DNA from: Cyanobacteria bacterium M_surface_10_m2_179
GTDB taxonomy: Bacteria > Cyanobacteriota > Cyanobacteriia > PCC-6307 > Cyanobiaceae
Direction: 5' to 3'
Assembly (NCBI GenBank): GCA_016882545.1
Contig: VGPW01000007.1
Location: forward strand, 1 to 39,714
DNA length: 39,714 bases
Made by a program: the position numbers and the translations under genes. Position 1 is the stretch's first letter, and every line of letters starts with the position of its first letter. Positions 7,856 through 16,274 of this stretch are shown here, piece after piece. The notes below the pieces were generated by a model. That model was not told where the DNA came from. It did not search any database and worked only from the letters and a program-made list of their open reading frames with translations.

Positions 7856-9771
7856 CCCGCAGGCTCAGCATCGTGACGGTGTGCATGAACCGCCGCGAGC
7901 ACCTGCTGCACAGCGCTCAGCAGGTGGCGGCGTGGCCGCATCACCAGGAGCATCTGATCGTGGATTGGAGCAGTGCGATCCCGATCGATCGCCGCGAGTT
8001 GCCTGCGGATCCCCGCCTGCGTCTGCTGCGGGTTGACGGCGAGCGTGGCTGGAATCTCGCCCGGGCCTACAACTTCGCCTGCGCTCAGGCCCAGGGCGAT
8101 TGTCTGTTCAAGCTCGATGCCGATTGCTGGCCTGAGCCGCAGCTGCATCCGTTGCAGTGGCTCCATGCCGGGCCGGTGTGTCAGGTGGGCAGCGGGCCAG
8201 ATGGGCGCCTGGGCCAATGGGTGCTCGACCGTGATCTGTTCGAGCGGGTGGGCGGGTTCAACGAGTTGATGCAGGGCTATGGCTTTGACGACAAGGACCT
8301 GAAGGCCCGCCTGATCGCCCATGGGCAGGTGCAGCCGCAGCCGCTGCCGCTGGAGGCGCTTGGGGTGCTTCGCCATTCGGTGTTGCTGCGGGCTGAGCCG
8401 GGCAAAGCTGCTGCTGGGCTTGGGGCAGTGCAGCGCGCCCAGGCGCTCAAACGCAGCAGCTCCCTGGCCAATCGGCTGGTGGCAGCCGCCTGCCCCTGGT
8501 CGGCCAGCCGGCCCCGTTCCCGTTACCGCCAAGATGCTGCCACGGGCCACTGGCAACTCGAGCCTGGCAGTGCTCCCCAGTTGCCGGAAGCCGTCCGCCG
8601 TGAATGGCTGCGCCTGCGCCGCGACACCTTCTGGAGCGAGCTGCTCTGGGTTCCCGCTCCGCTGGTGCGGCAGCTGCCGCCGCGGTTGCTGCCGGCTGAA
8701 ACCGGCGAGGGCTTTGCGATCAGGCCCTGGCTCTGGTTGGTTTGGGGCTGGCAGCGCCTCAGCTGGGCGCCGTTGCTCTGGCTGTTGGCCAGCAGCCGCA
8801 ATGGCGTCAGCTCCCTGCGGCGCAGTTGGCAGGGTGGGTGCCGTGGGTTGAGGCAGGGGTTGGCTGTTGGCTGTCGCTGGCTGCTCGCCACACCCCTGGC
8901 CTGGCTGTTGCCGGCCCGGCTGCAGGCGCTGGGGCTGCAAGCCCGTGCGGACTCAGCCCTGCGTCAGGGCCAACCGGTGGAGCGGATTTGGGCGGATCTG
9001 CAGCAGCTGTTGCACCAGCACGGCAGCGAGGCGGTGCTGCATCGCTTGCTGTTTCGGCGGGGCTATCGGCCGCGGCGTCCCGCCGATCAGGTGGCGTTGT
9101 TTGAGGCCATGGCCGCTGATGTCGCCGTGCCCGAGGTGCTGCGCGCCTATGCCCGGATCAGCCTGGCCTACCGCAGCCTCAAGGACACGAACCGGCCACT
9201 GGCGCAGGCCTTGATTCCGGCGCTCCATGCCCAGGTGCAGGCGCTGCTGAGCGGTCCAGACAGCCTGCGCTGCCAGCGTTCCAACCGTCGCAACCGCTTC
9301 AAGTTGCTGGTGTCCAGCCTCACTGCCCTGATGCATCTGCAGCTGCTGCAGGGGGAGCAGACCGGTCTGCAGGCCAGTGCCGATCAGCTCTTGGCGTTGC
9401 TGGAGCCGCATCCCTGGCTTGGGTTGCCGGCCGATGTGGCCTTTCGGTTGCTCACGAACACCTCGCGCTGTCTGGGTATGGCGGCGCTGCTGGCCTGGCG
9501 CCTACACAACCATGACCGTCTGCAGGCGATCCTGCTGCTGCTGGATGCCCTGCAACGGGAGGCCTGGGCGGATCGGCACCGCCACAGCGCTGCCCAGGAA
9601 AATCACCGCGCCTACGTGGCCCAGATGTGCTGGCGGGTGGCGGCGTTGCTGGAGCCTGCTGGTGAGCGGGGTGAGCTGCAGCAGGAGATTCCCGGCCTGG
9701 CTGTGGGTCTCTGGGCCCTGAACGTGACCACGCCGGCCCTGCAGCAGCGGCTCGAGGCCCTGGTGGTATGA
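7852..9771 (+). CDS. GT2-type glycosyltransferase with large C-terminal helical region
   Basis: The 639-aa product has an N-terminal GT-A domain of about 200 residues. It starts SIVTVCMNRREHLLHS and contains LIVDWSSAIPIDRREL, the metal-binding FKLDADCWPEP (Asp-x-Asp), and QWVLDRDLFERVGGFNE followed by GYGFDDKDL, as in galactosyltransferase-like GT2 enzymes. The remaining 400 or so residues are helical, Leu/Gln/Arg-rich and match no domain I recognise. A Trp/Leu-rich stretch around residues 285-365 could contact the membrane. The ATG at 7852 overlaps the previous stop by 4 bases and the stop overlaps the next start by 4 bases, which implies translational coupling. It probably adds one sugar to the surface glycan; the role of the extension is unknown. 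Confidence 0.75.
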   Translation: MTRRLSIVTVCMNRREHLLHSAQQVAAWPHHQEHLIVDWSSAIPIDRRELPADPRLRLLRVDGERGWNLARAYNFACAQAQGDCLFKLDADCWPEPQLHPLQWLHAGPVCQVGSGPDGRLGQWVLDRDLFERVGGFNELMQGYGFDDKDLKARLIAHGQVQPQPLPLEALGVLRHSVLLRAEPGKAAAGLGAVQRAQALKRSSSLANRLVAAACPWSASRPRSRYRQDAATGHWQLEPGSAPQLPEAVRREWLRLRRDTFWSELLWVPAPLVRQLPPRLLPAETGEGFAIRPWLWLVWGWQRLSWAPLLWLLASSRNGVSSLRRSWQGGCRGLRQGLAVGCRWLLATPLAWLLPARLQALGLQARADSALRQGQPVERIWADLQQLLHQHGSEAVLHRLLFRRGYRPRRPADQVALFEAMAADVAVPEVLRAYARISLAYRSLKDTNRPLAQALIPALHAQVQALLSGPDSLRCQRSNRRNRFKLLVSSLTALMHLQLLQGEQTGLQASADQLLALLEPHPWLGLPADVAFRLLTNTSRCLGMAALLAWRLHNHDRLQAILLLLDALQREAWADRHRHSAAQENHRAYVAQMCWRVAALLEPAGERGELQQEIPGLAVGLWALNVTTPALQQRLEALVV

Positions 9772-10916
9772 GCCGGGTGCTCGTTTACATCGATTCGCTC
9801 AAGGCCGGCGGGGCCGAGCGGGTGGCCCTGCAGTTCGCCAGCTGGCTGCAGGAGGCGGGGCATCAGCCGCTGTTGCTCACGCGGCGCCCCGCCCGAGACG
9901 ACTTCTATCCGGTGCCAGCCGCTCTGGAGCGCCAGGTGGAGCCCGCTGAGCCCCGCTGGTTACGGCGCCTGGGCTGGGCCGGTTTCCCGCTGCGCCTACT
10001 GCGCCTGCGCCGCCTGGTGCAGCAGCAGCGGCCCGACCTGGTGTTGGCGCTCACCACGCTCCCTGCGGTGAAGATGCTGCTGGCCACGGCCGGCCTGGGG
10101 CTGCCGGTGGTGGTGTCGGAGCGCAACTACCCCCCGGCTAAGCCGCCGGCGTTGCCCTGGCGCTGGTTGCGCCGGCTCACCTATCCGCGTGCCGCCCTGC
10201 ATCTGGTGCAAACCGAGCAGATCGCCTGCTGGCTGGAGCAGCAGCGGCTGGCGCGGCGCACCAGCGTGCTCGCCAATGCCGTGAGCTGGCCGCTGCCTGC
10301 CTTTGCCCCCCAGCTGTTGCCCGCTGACTGGTTGGAGCCGCAGCAGCGGTTACTGCTGGCGGTGGGCACCAAGGCGTACCAGAAGGGCTTTGATTGGTTG
10401 GTGCAGGCCTTCGCCGCTGTGGCCGAGCGGCACCCGGAATGGCGGCTGGTGCTGCTTGGCCTCACGTCCGAGCCCTACCGCGCTGCAGACCAGTGCGCCG
10501 CCCTGCTGGCCGGCTTGCCGCCCCTGCATCCCGCTCGATCGCGGATCCTGTTCCCCGGCCGCGCCGGCAATGTGGCCGATTGGTATGGGAGGGCGGAGCT
10601 GTTTGTGCTCAGTTCCCGCTACGAGGGGTTCCCCAACGTGTTGCTGGAGGCGATGGCCAGCGCCGTGGCCTGCCTGGCCTTCGATTGCCCCACCGGACCC
10701 TCCGACCTGATCGCCAATGGTGAGAACGGCTGCCTGCTGCCCCTGGATCCGAGCGACCCGGTGGGTGATCTGGCGGCTGGCCTGGATCGGCTGATGGCGG
10801 AGCCGCACACCCGGGCCCGATTGGGCCATGCCGCCCAGGCGGTGCGGGAGCGCTTCAGCCCCAGCCGGCAGCGCCAGCGCTTTCTGGCGCTGCTGGATCC
10901 GTGGCTGAGCCGATGA
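9768..10916 (+). CDS. Glycosyltransferase family 4
   Basis: The 382-aa product shows both ends of the GT4 fold. The N-terminal glycine loop is SLKAGGAERVALQFA, and the C-terminal donor site is RYEGFPNVLLEAMAS, with the E-x7-E pair at Glu286 and Glu294 followed by DCPTGPSDLI. The GGAER and CPTGPSEI-like motifs are typical of enzymes that add hexoses or HexNAc to undecaprenyl-linked oligosaccharides (PglJ/PglH-like). It would act at the cytoplasmic membrane face and its sugar cannot be predicted. The ATG at 9768 overlaps the upstream stop by 4 bases, and the downstream gene begins 4 bases before its own end, so it belongs to the same tightly packed operon. Confidence 0.88.
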   Translation: MSRVLVYIDSLKAGGAERVALQFASWLQEAGHQPLLLTRRPARDDFYPVPAALERQVEPAEPRWLRRLGWAGFPLRLLRLRRLVQQQRPDLVLALTTLPAVKMLLATAGLGLPVVVSERNYPPAKPPALPWRWLRRLTYPRAALHLVQTEQIACWLEQQRLARRTSVLANAVSWPLPAFAPQLLPADWLEPQQRLLLAVGTKAYQKGFDWLVQAFAAVAERHPEWRLVLLGLTSEPYRAADQCAALLAGLPPLHPARSRILFPGRAGNVADWYGRAELFVLSSRYEGFPNVLLEAMASAVACLAFDCPTGPSDLIANGENGCLLPLDPSDPVGDLAAGLDRLMAEPHTRARLGHAAQAVRERFSPSRQRQRFLALLDPWLSR

Positions 10917-12085
10917 GCACCACCCCTCCATCGCCGCTGCGTTTGCTGGTGTTCGCCCCGTCGCGGCGGCGGGCTTCCGAAACCTTCATCCGCGCCAACC
11001 TGCGCGGCTTGCCCTGCAGCACCACGGTGTATTGCGGCGATGAGTGGCCCTGGCGCGGCCCGCCGTTGCGGCTGGCCTACGGCCTGGCGGTGGGGGTGAG
11101 CAAACTCCTCGATCGCTGCGGCTGGCAGCGAGCGGCCAGCTGGTTGCCCAGCCTGGTGGCCACCTGGATCTGCCGTCACGAGCGCCCTTCGCTGGTGCTG
11201 GCGGAATTCGGCTTTCATGCGGTGCGGATCATGGAGCTGGTGCCGGCCACCGGTTTGCCGCTGGTGGTGCATTTCCGCGGTGCTGACGCCTCCTCCCAGC
11301 GTTATCTGGGACGCCTCTCCCACCGCTACCGGCGCCTGCTGGCTCTGGCATCGGCAGTGGTGGTGAAGTGCGAACCGATGGCGGCGCGTCTGCGGCAGCT
11401 GGAGCCGCCCCGGCCCTCGCCCCTGCCGCTGCTGGTGAGCCCTTCCGGCGCCAACGCTGAGCTGTTTGGTGGCGGCGCGCCTGCCGCGGCGGCGCCTTGC
11501 TTCCTCGCGGTGGGGCGGTTCGTGGCCAAGAAAGGTCCGTTGATCACCTTGGAGGCGTTCGCGATCGCTGCCCGCACCCGCCCCGCGCTGCAGCTGGTGA
11601 TGGTGGGCGAGGGGCCGTTGCTCGAGCCTGCGCGTCGCCGGGCCGTGGAGTTGGGTGTGGCCGAGCGCGTGCAGTTCGCTGGGGTTGAACCGCCGCCGCA
11701 GATCGCCGTACGCCTGCGCCACTGCCGCGGCTTTGTGCAGCACTCGCTCACCGGCCCGGATGGTGATCAGGAGGGGTCGCCGGTGGCCGTGATGGAGGCC
11801 CAGCTCAGTGGCGTCCCGGTGGTGGCCACCCGCCATGCCGGCATTCCGGAGGTGGTGCTCGATGGCCACAGCGGTCTGCTGGTGGAGGAGGGCGATGGCG
11901 TGGCCATGGCGGAGGCGATCGGTCGGCTGGCTGATGATCCGGCCCTGGCCGCTCGCCTGGGGGCAGCGGGGCGCGCCCGGGCTCTGGAGCAGTTCACCGT
12001 GACCCACCATCTCCGGGCCCTGATGGATCTGTTCCAGCGTGTGGCAGCCATGCCGATGAACAGCAGCGATACCCTGCCTCGATGA
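10913..12085 (+). CDS. Glycosyltransferase family 4 (WcaL/AmsK-like)
   Basis: This product of about 390 aa has N-terminal VVHFRGADASSQRYL and C-terminal DGDQEGSPVAVMEAQLSGVP, with the E-x7-E pair at Glu287 and Glu295, then VVATRHAGIPEVV. That combination resembles colanic-acid and amylovoran-type GT4 enzymes (WcaL/AmsK). I chose the ATG at 10913 because it makes an ATGA overlap with the preceding stop, as at the other junctions here; an in-frame GTG at 10901 would lengthen the protein by four residues. Bases 11561-11568 are one of the few HIP1 octamers seen. The stop overlaps the pcrA start by 4 bases. Confidence 0.86.
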   Translation: MSTTPPSPLRLLVFAPSRRRASETFIRANLRGLPCSTTVYCGDEWPWRGPPLRLAYGLAVGVSKLLDRCGWQRAASWLPSLVATWICRHERPSLVLAEFGFHAVRIMELVPATGLPLVVHFRGADASSQRYLGRLSHRYRRLLALASAVVVKCEPMAARLRQLEPPRPSPLPLLVSPSGANAELFGGGAPAAAAPCFLAVGRFVAKKGPLITLEAFAIAARTRPALQLVMVGEGPLLEPARRRAVELGVAERVQFAGVEPPPQIAVRLRHCRGFVQHSLTGPDGDQEGSPVAVMEAQLSGVPVVATRHAGIPEVVLDGHSGLLVEEGDGVAMAEAIGRLADDPALAARLGAAGRARALEQFTVTHHLRALMDLFQRVAAMPMNSSDTLPR

Positions 12086-14478
12086 GCTTTCTGGCCGGCC
12101 TCAACGACGCGCAGCGACAGGCGGTGGACCACCACACCGGGCCGCTACTGGTAGTGGCTGGGGCAGGCAGCGGTAAAACGCGGGCGCTCACCCACCGCAT
12201 CGCCCATCTGATCGGCCAGCACGGTGTGGATCCGGCCGAGTTGCTGGCGGTGACCTTCACCAACAAGGCCGCCCGCGAGATGAAGGAGCGGCTGGAGCTG
12301 CTGCTGGCCCAGAAGCTTGCCCAGAGCCAGTTCGGCCAGCCCTGGAGCACCCTGCCGCCGGTGGAACAGCGCCAGCTGCGTTCGCGTATTTACCGCGAGG
12401 TGATCAAGGACCTCTGGATCGGCACCTTCCACGCCCTGTTTGCGCGGCTGCTGCGCTTCGACATCGATAAGTTCCGCGATCCCGAGGGGCTGAATTGGAC
12501 GCGGCAGTTTTCGATCTACGACGAGGGGGACACCCAGAGCCTGGTGAAGGAGATCGTGACCCAGGAGCTGGGCCTCGATCCGAAGCGGTTCGAACCCAAG
12601 AAGGTTCGCTGGGCGATCAGCAATGCCAAGAACCAGGGCTGGATGCCTGAGCAGCTGGAGGCCGATGCCGGTGGTCAGCGCGGCAAGTTAATGGCGGAGA
12701 CGTATCGGCGCTATCGGCGAGCCCTGGCCGCCAACAACGCGCTCGACTTCGACGATCTGTTGCTGTTACCGGTGCAGTTGCTGCGCCAAAACGAGCAGGT
12801 TCGCCACTACTGGCACCGCCGCTTTCGCCACGTGTTGGTGGATGAATACCAGGACACCAACCGCACGCAATACGAACTGATCAAACTGCTTGTGACCGAT
12901 GGGCGGGATCCGGAGACCTTCGACGACTGGAACGGTCGATCGGTGTTTGTGGTGGGTGATGCCGACCAGAGCATCTACAGCTTCCGCGCCGCCGACTTCA
13001 CGATCCTGATGGGCTTTCAGGACGACTTCGGTGATGGTGCACCCGACGACGCCACCCGCACGATGGTGAAGCTGGAGGAGAACTACCGCTCCACCGCCAC
13101 GATTCTCGAGGCCGCCAACGCCCTGATCGCCAACAACACTGAGCGGATCGACAAAATCCTGCGCCCCACCCGCGGCGAGGGTGAGCTGATCACCGTGACC
13201 CGCTGCGACGACGAGATCGCCGAGGCGGAGGCCGTGGTGCACCGCATGCGCATGCTCGATGCCGCCCACCCCGATCTGCGCTGGGGGGATATGGCGGTGC
13301 TGTATCGCACCAATGCGCAGTCGCGGGCGATGGAGGAGTCGCTGGTGCGCTGGGGTATCCCCTACATCGTGGTGGGCGGCCTGCGTTTCTACGACCGGCG
13401 CGAGATCAAGGACGTGCTCGCCTACCTCAAGCTGCTAGTGAATCCAGCCGACACGGTGAGCCTGCTGCGGGTGCTCAACGTTCCGAAGCGCGGCATCGGC
13501 AAGACCACGATCGAGCGGCTCACGGATGCGGCCAATCAGCTGGGCATTCCGCTCTGGGAGGTGGTGCGCGACCCCGAAGCCGTGCGCAGCCTCGGCGGCC
13601 GATCCGCCAAGGGCCTGCTGCAGTTCTGCGAGTTGATCAACACCCTGCAGGTGCGGTTGGAGCAGGCGCCTCCTTCGGAATTGGTGCAGCTGGTGATGGA
13701 GCAAAGCGGCTATCTGGCGGAGCTGATCGCCACCGGCACCGATGAGGCGGAAGACCGCCGCCGCAACCTCAATGAGCTCGTGAACGCCGCCCTGCAATAC
13801 CAGGAGGAGAATGATGAGGGATCCCTGGAGGATTTCCTGGCCTCCAGTGCGCTGGCCAGCGACGCCGACAGCAAGGACACGGAACAGGATCGCGTCACCC
13901 TGATGACGCTCCACGCCAGCAAGGGGCTCGAGTTCCCCGTGGTGTTTCTGGTGGGCATGGAGCAGGGGCTGTTCCCCAGCTACCGCTCGCTGGAGGATCC
14001 GGCGGCGATGGAGGAGGAGCGGCGTCTCTGTTATGTGGGCATCACCCGCGCCAAGGAGCGCTTGTTTCTCTCCCATGCCAGCGAACGTCGTCTCTGGGGC
14101 GGCATGCGTGAGCCGGCGGTGCCCTCGGTGTTTCTCTCGGAATTACCGGAGGCGCTCGTGCAGGGTGATGTGCCCCGCAGCGGCGGTGCTGCGATCCGCC
14201 GTGAGCAGCGCCTGGATCGGCTCACCCGAGTCGACCGCGACGAGAGCCTGCGCACCCAGGCGGGAGGTGCTTCGGGCGCTCCGGCTAACGCGGTGCGCCG
14301 CCGGGCGGCGGGCAAGGCCTGGGCTGTGGGTGATCGGCTGCTGCACAGCTCCTTTGGAGAAGGGCAGGTGACCCACCTGTTTGGCAGCGGCGAGAAGATC
14401 TCGATCGCCGTGAAGTTTGAGGGGATGGGGCCAAAGATCCTCGATCCCCGCCTGGCACCGATCGAGCCGCTGGCCTGA
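12082..14478 (+). CDS. pcrA: UvrD/PcrA-type superfamily 1 DNA helicase
   Basis: The 798-aa protein is an ATP-dependent 3'-5' DNA helicase of the UvrD/PcrA/Rep family, acting in nucleotide excision repair, removal of stalled RNA polymerase and control of recombination. Motif I is AGAGSGKT (26-33, Lys32); motif II is VDEYQDTN (Asp254, Glu255); motif III is GDADQSIYSFRAAD. Later motifs LEENYRS, TLHASKGLEFPVVF and YVGITRAKERL are intact. The C-terminal AVGDRLLHSSFGEGQV region matches the small Tudor-like domain through which PcrA/UvrD contact RNA polymerase. Its ATG lies inside the stop of the upstream glycosyltransferase (4-nt overlap), and its stop abuts the convergent sulfotransferase stop with no gap. 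Confidence 0.94.
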   Translation: MSFLAGLNDAQRQAVDHHTGPLLVVAGAGSGKTRALTHRIAHLIGQHGVDPAELLAVTFTNKAAREMKERLELLLAQKLAQSQFGQPWSTLPPVEQRQLRSRIYREVIKDLWIGTFHALFARLLRFDIDKFRDPEGLNWTRQFSIYDEGDTQSLVKEIVTQELGLDPKRFEPKKVRWAISNAKNQGWMPEQLEADAGGQRGKLMAETYRRYRRALAANNALDFDDLLLLPVQLLRQNEQVRHYWHRRFRHVLVDEYQDTNRTQYELIKLLVTDGRDPETFDDWNGRSVFVVGDADQSIYSFRAADFTILMGFQDDFGDGAPDDATRTMVKLEENYRSTATILEAANALIANNTERIDKILRPTRGEGELITVTRCDDEIAEAEAVVHRMRMLDAAHPDLRWGDMAVLYRTNAQSRAMEESLVRWGIPYIVVGGLRFYDRREIKDVLAYLKLLVNPADTVSLLRVLNVPKRGIGKTTIERLTDAANQLGIPLWEVVRDPEAVRSLGGRSAKGLLQFCELINTLQVRLEQAPPSELVQLVMEQSGYLAELIATGTDEAEDRRRNLNELVNAALQYQEENDEGSLEDFLASSALASDADSKDTEQDRVTLMTLHASKGLEFPVVFLVGMEQGLFPSYRSLEDPAAMEEERRLCYVGITRAKERLFLSHASERRLWGGMREPAVPSVFLSELPEALVQGDVPRSGGAAIRREQRLDRLTRVDRDESLRTQAGGASGAPANAVRRRAAGKAWAVGDRLLHSSFGEGQVTHLFGSGEKISIAVKFEGMGPKILDPRLAPIEPLA

Positions 14479-15362
14479 TTAACGCCGGCACCAGCGATGG
14501 GCTGTGGGCCAGAGGCTGGCCAGATTGGCCTCGGGACAATGCTGCTCCACAGCCGCATAGTTGGCGGCTTGCCAGTGTCCCAAGGCGTCGAGCACATCGT
14601 CGGGGACCGTGGTGGAGGTTCGACTGCGGTTCACCTGTTCATCCCAGTTGGGTTCGCGGTAGGGAATTCTCAAGGCACAGCAGAGTGCGCCATAGGTGTC
14701 TGGAGTGAACAGGGTTTCGTAAAAAGCGATGAAGCAGTTGTTGAGGCCGAAGGCTTCATTAAGCTCGGTCAATGTGTGTGCGTAGTTGCCACGCAGCTCG
14801 GCGCCGCGTGGGCGCTGGCTGCCCAGTTTGCGCAGGGCTGCCACTTCTGTTGCCGCATCGCGCCGACCCGATTTGCGGCACTTCATGCGTTGTTTGGAAA
14901 TCAACCGTTCAATCGGATCGCGCATCAGAAACACAGGGCAAACCCTGATGCCACGCTGTTCAAACTGCTCGCGAATGCTGTGCAACGCGCTGGCGGGCAA
15001 GGCGGCATAGGAGGGGTGATGTCACCCGTGAGTGCAATGCCAGGTCGTTGCAGGATGGTATGAAAATAGTTGTAATAGCGGGCTGGATCACCCATCAGCC
15101 AGCGCCGTCTGAGGCTGCGTGGGCCGAAGGCCCAGCGTCTGCCGCGGCCGTAGTTGGCGAATCCATCCACGTGCAGAGCGTCGTGAATGTGATACTCCTT
15201 CAGAAAACCAAAATGCGCATCATTCCGCTGGTTGAGTTGTTGGTGCAGCCAGGATGTGCCGGCTTTCTGTGCACCAACGCCCAGCAGAAAGGTGCCGGCG
15301 TTTCTGCTGTTGGATCGGGGATCCAGGTTGCATGAATCCGAGAGATGGTCGGGTCCTGGCAT
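14479..15362 (-). pseudogene. Sulfotransferase interrupted by a one-base frameshift
   Basis: Two reading frames together make one sulfotransferase of about 294 aa. The first, from the ATG at 15362, carries the PAPS 5'-phosphosulfate loop GVGAQKAGTSWL (Lys33 to Trp38) and reads correctly to GDITP. The second, ending at 14479, resumes with YAALPASALHSIREQF and carries the 3'-phosphate motif FLMRDPIERLISKQRM. The join is at the four-base G run 15013-15016 (C run on the coding strand). One extra C would restore GDITPSYAALP, the normal family sequence. The cause may be a real mutation, a sequencing error in a homopolymer, or less likely frameshifting during translation. GC is low (bases 15181-15240 have 26 G+C of 60). 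The stop directly abuts that of pcrA. Confidence 0.8.
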
Positions 15363-15407
15363 CGCTTCAGCCTACGGTTGCAGCATGGTTGGGGTTGTTT
15401 CCTGCTG

Positions 15408-16274
15408 ATGGGTCTGCCCAAGTTGCTGTTGATCCGTGGTCTCGGCCACAGCGGCACCACGATTTTGGATCTCGCTTTGGGAGCGCATCCGCAGATCGTG
15501 GGTTTGGGAGAAGCCGCGCGCATCCTGGAGAAACCCAGGCCGGGTGAGGAGCGGCGGGGGCCTGCCCGGTTGAGGGCGGAGCTGCGGCACCAGCGGCTGT
15601 GCACCTGCGGGCTCACGGCGGCCTGTTGCCCCGTGTGGGGCGAGCTGCTCACCTGGCTTCCCCAGCACGATCACCTGCCTCTGCCCAGCAAGTTCGAACG
15701 GCTGTGCCAGGCGGTGCAAGCCCATGCCCATCAACAGGCTGAGCCGGTGGAGTGGCTGGTGGATTCGTATCAGGACGACCTGGTGCTGCCGTTCGCCGCG
15801 CTGCCGGAGCTGGATGTGCGGGTGCTGTTTCTGGTGCGCGATGTGCGCTCCTGGGTGCATTCCCGGGCCCGCGATGGCCGCAACAAGGGCAAGGCCCTGC
15901 CGGCGACTCGTGCCTTCCTGCGCTGGGTTCGCCTGAATCAGCGCTTCGAGGCCAAGTTGCGGCAGTGCGGCAAGCCTCTGTTTCACCTCGGCTATGAGGA
16001 GCTAGCGCTCGCTCCGGAGCGCGCCTTGAGCAGTGTGTGCAGCTGGCTGGGGTTGGAGTTCTCGGCCGCGATGCTCACGCCGGGCCCCTGCTCCACCAGC
16101 CACATCCTGGCGGGCAATCGCGTGCGCTTCGATCCCACCCGAAGCCGCGCCATTCGCTACGACGCCTCCTGGATGCAGGGCTCTGGCTGGCCTGCCTCCA
16201 TCGCCATGGGCTGGCCCGGCCTGGCGGCACTCAACCGCCGCCTTGTTTATGCCAACGGCTGGCTCAGTAAGTGA
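15408..16274 (+). CDS. Sulfotransferase
   Basis: The 288-aa product begins MGLPKLLLIRGLGHSGTTIL. Its PAPS loop is GLGHSGTTIL (11-20) and its 3'-phosphate motif is FLVRDVRSWVHSRARDG (Arg144, Ser at the expected spacing). Between them is a cysteine group, C65-T-C67 with C73-C74 and PVW, which resembles the C-x-CG...CPxW segment of many bacterial sulfotransferases. The ATG at 15408 is chosen because it starts directly before the core strand; the frame extends to 15345 without family similarity. It is divergent from the frameshifted sulfotransferase with 45 bases between starts, so the two could share a regulatory region. Its last 28 bases overlap the convergent unidentified gene. The substrate is probably the surface glycan. 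Confidence 0.78.
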   Translation: MGLPKLLLIRGLGHSGTTILDLALGAHPQIVGLGEAARILEKPRPGEERRGPARLRAELRHQRLCTCGLTAACCPVWGELLTWLPQHDHLPLPSKFERLCQAVQAHAHQQAEPVEWLVDSYQDDLVLPFAALPELDVRVLFLVRDVRSWVHSRARDGRNKGKALPATRAFLRWVRLNQRFEAKLRQCGKPLFHLGYEELALAPERALSSVCSWLGLEFSAAMLTPGPCSTSHILAGNRVRFDPTRSRAIRYDASWMQGSGWPASIAMGWPGLAALNRRLVYANGWLSK

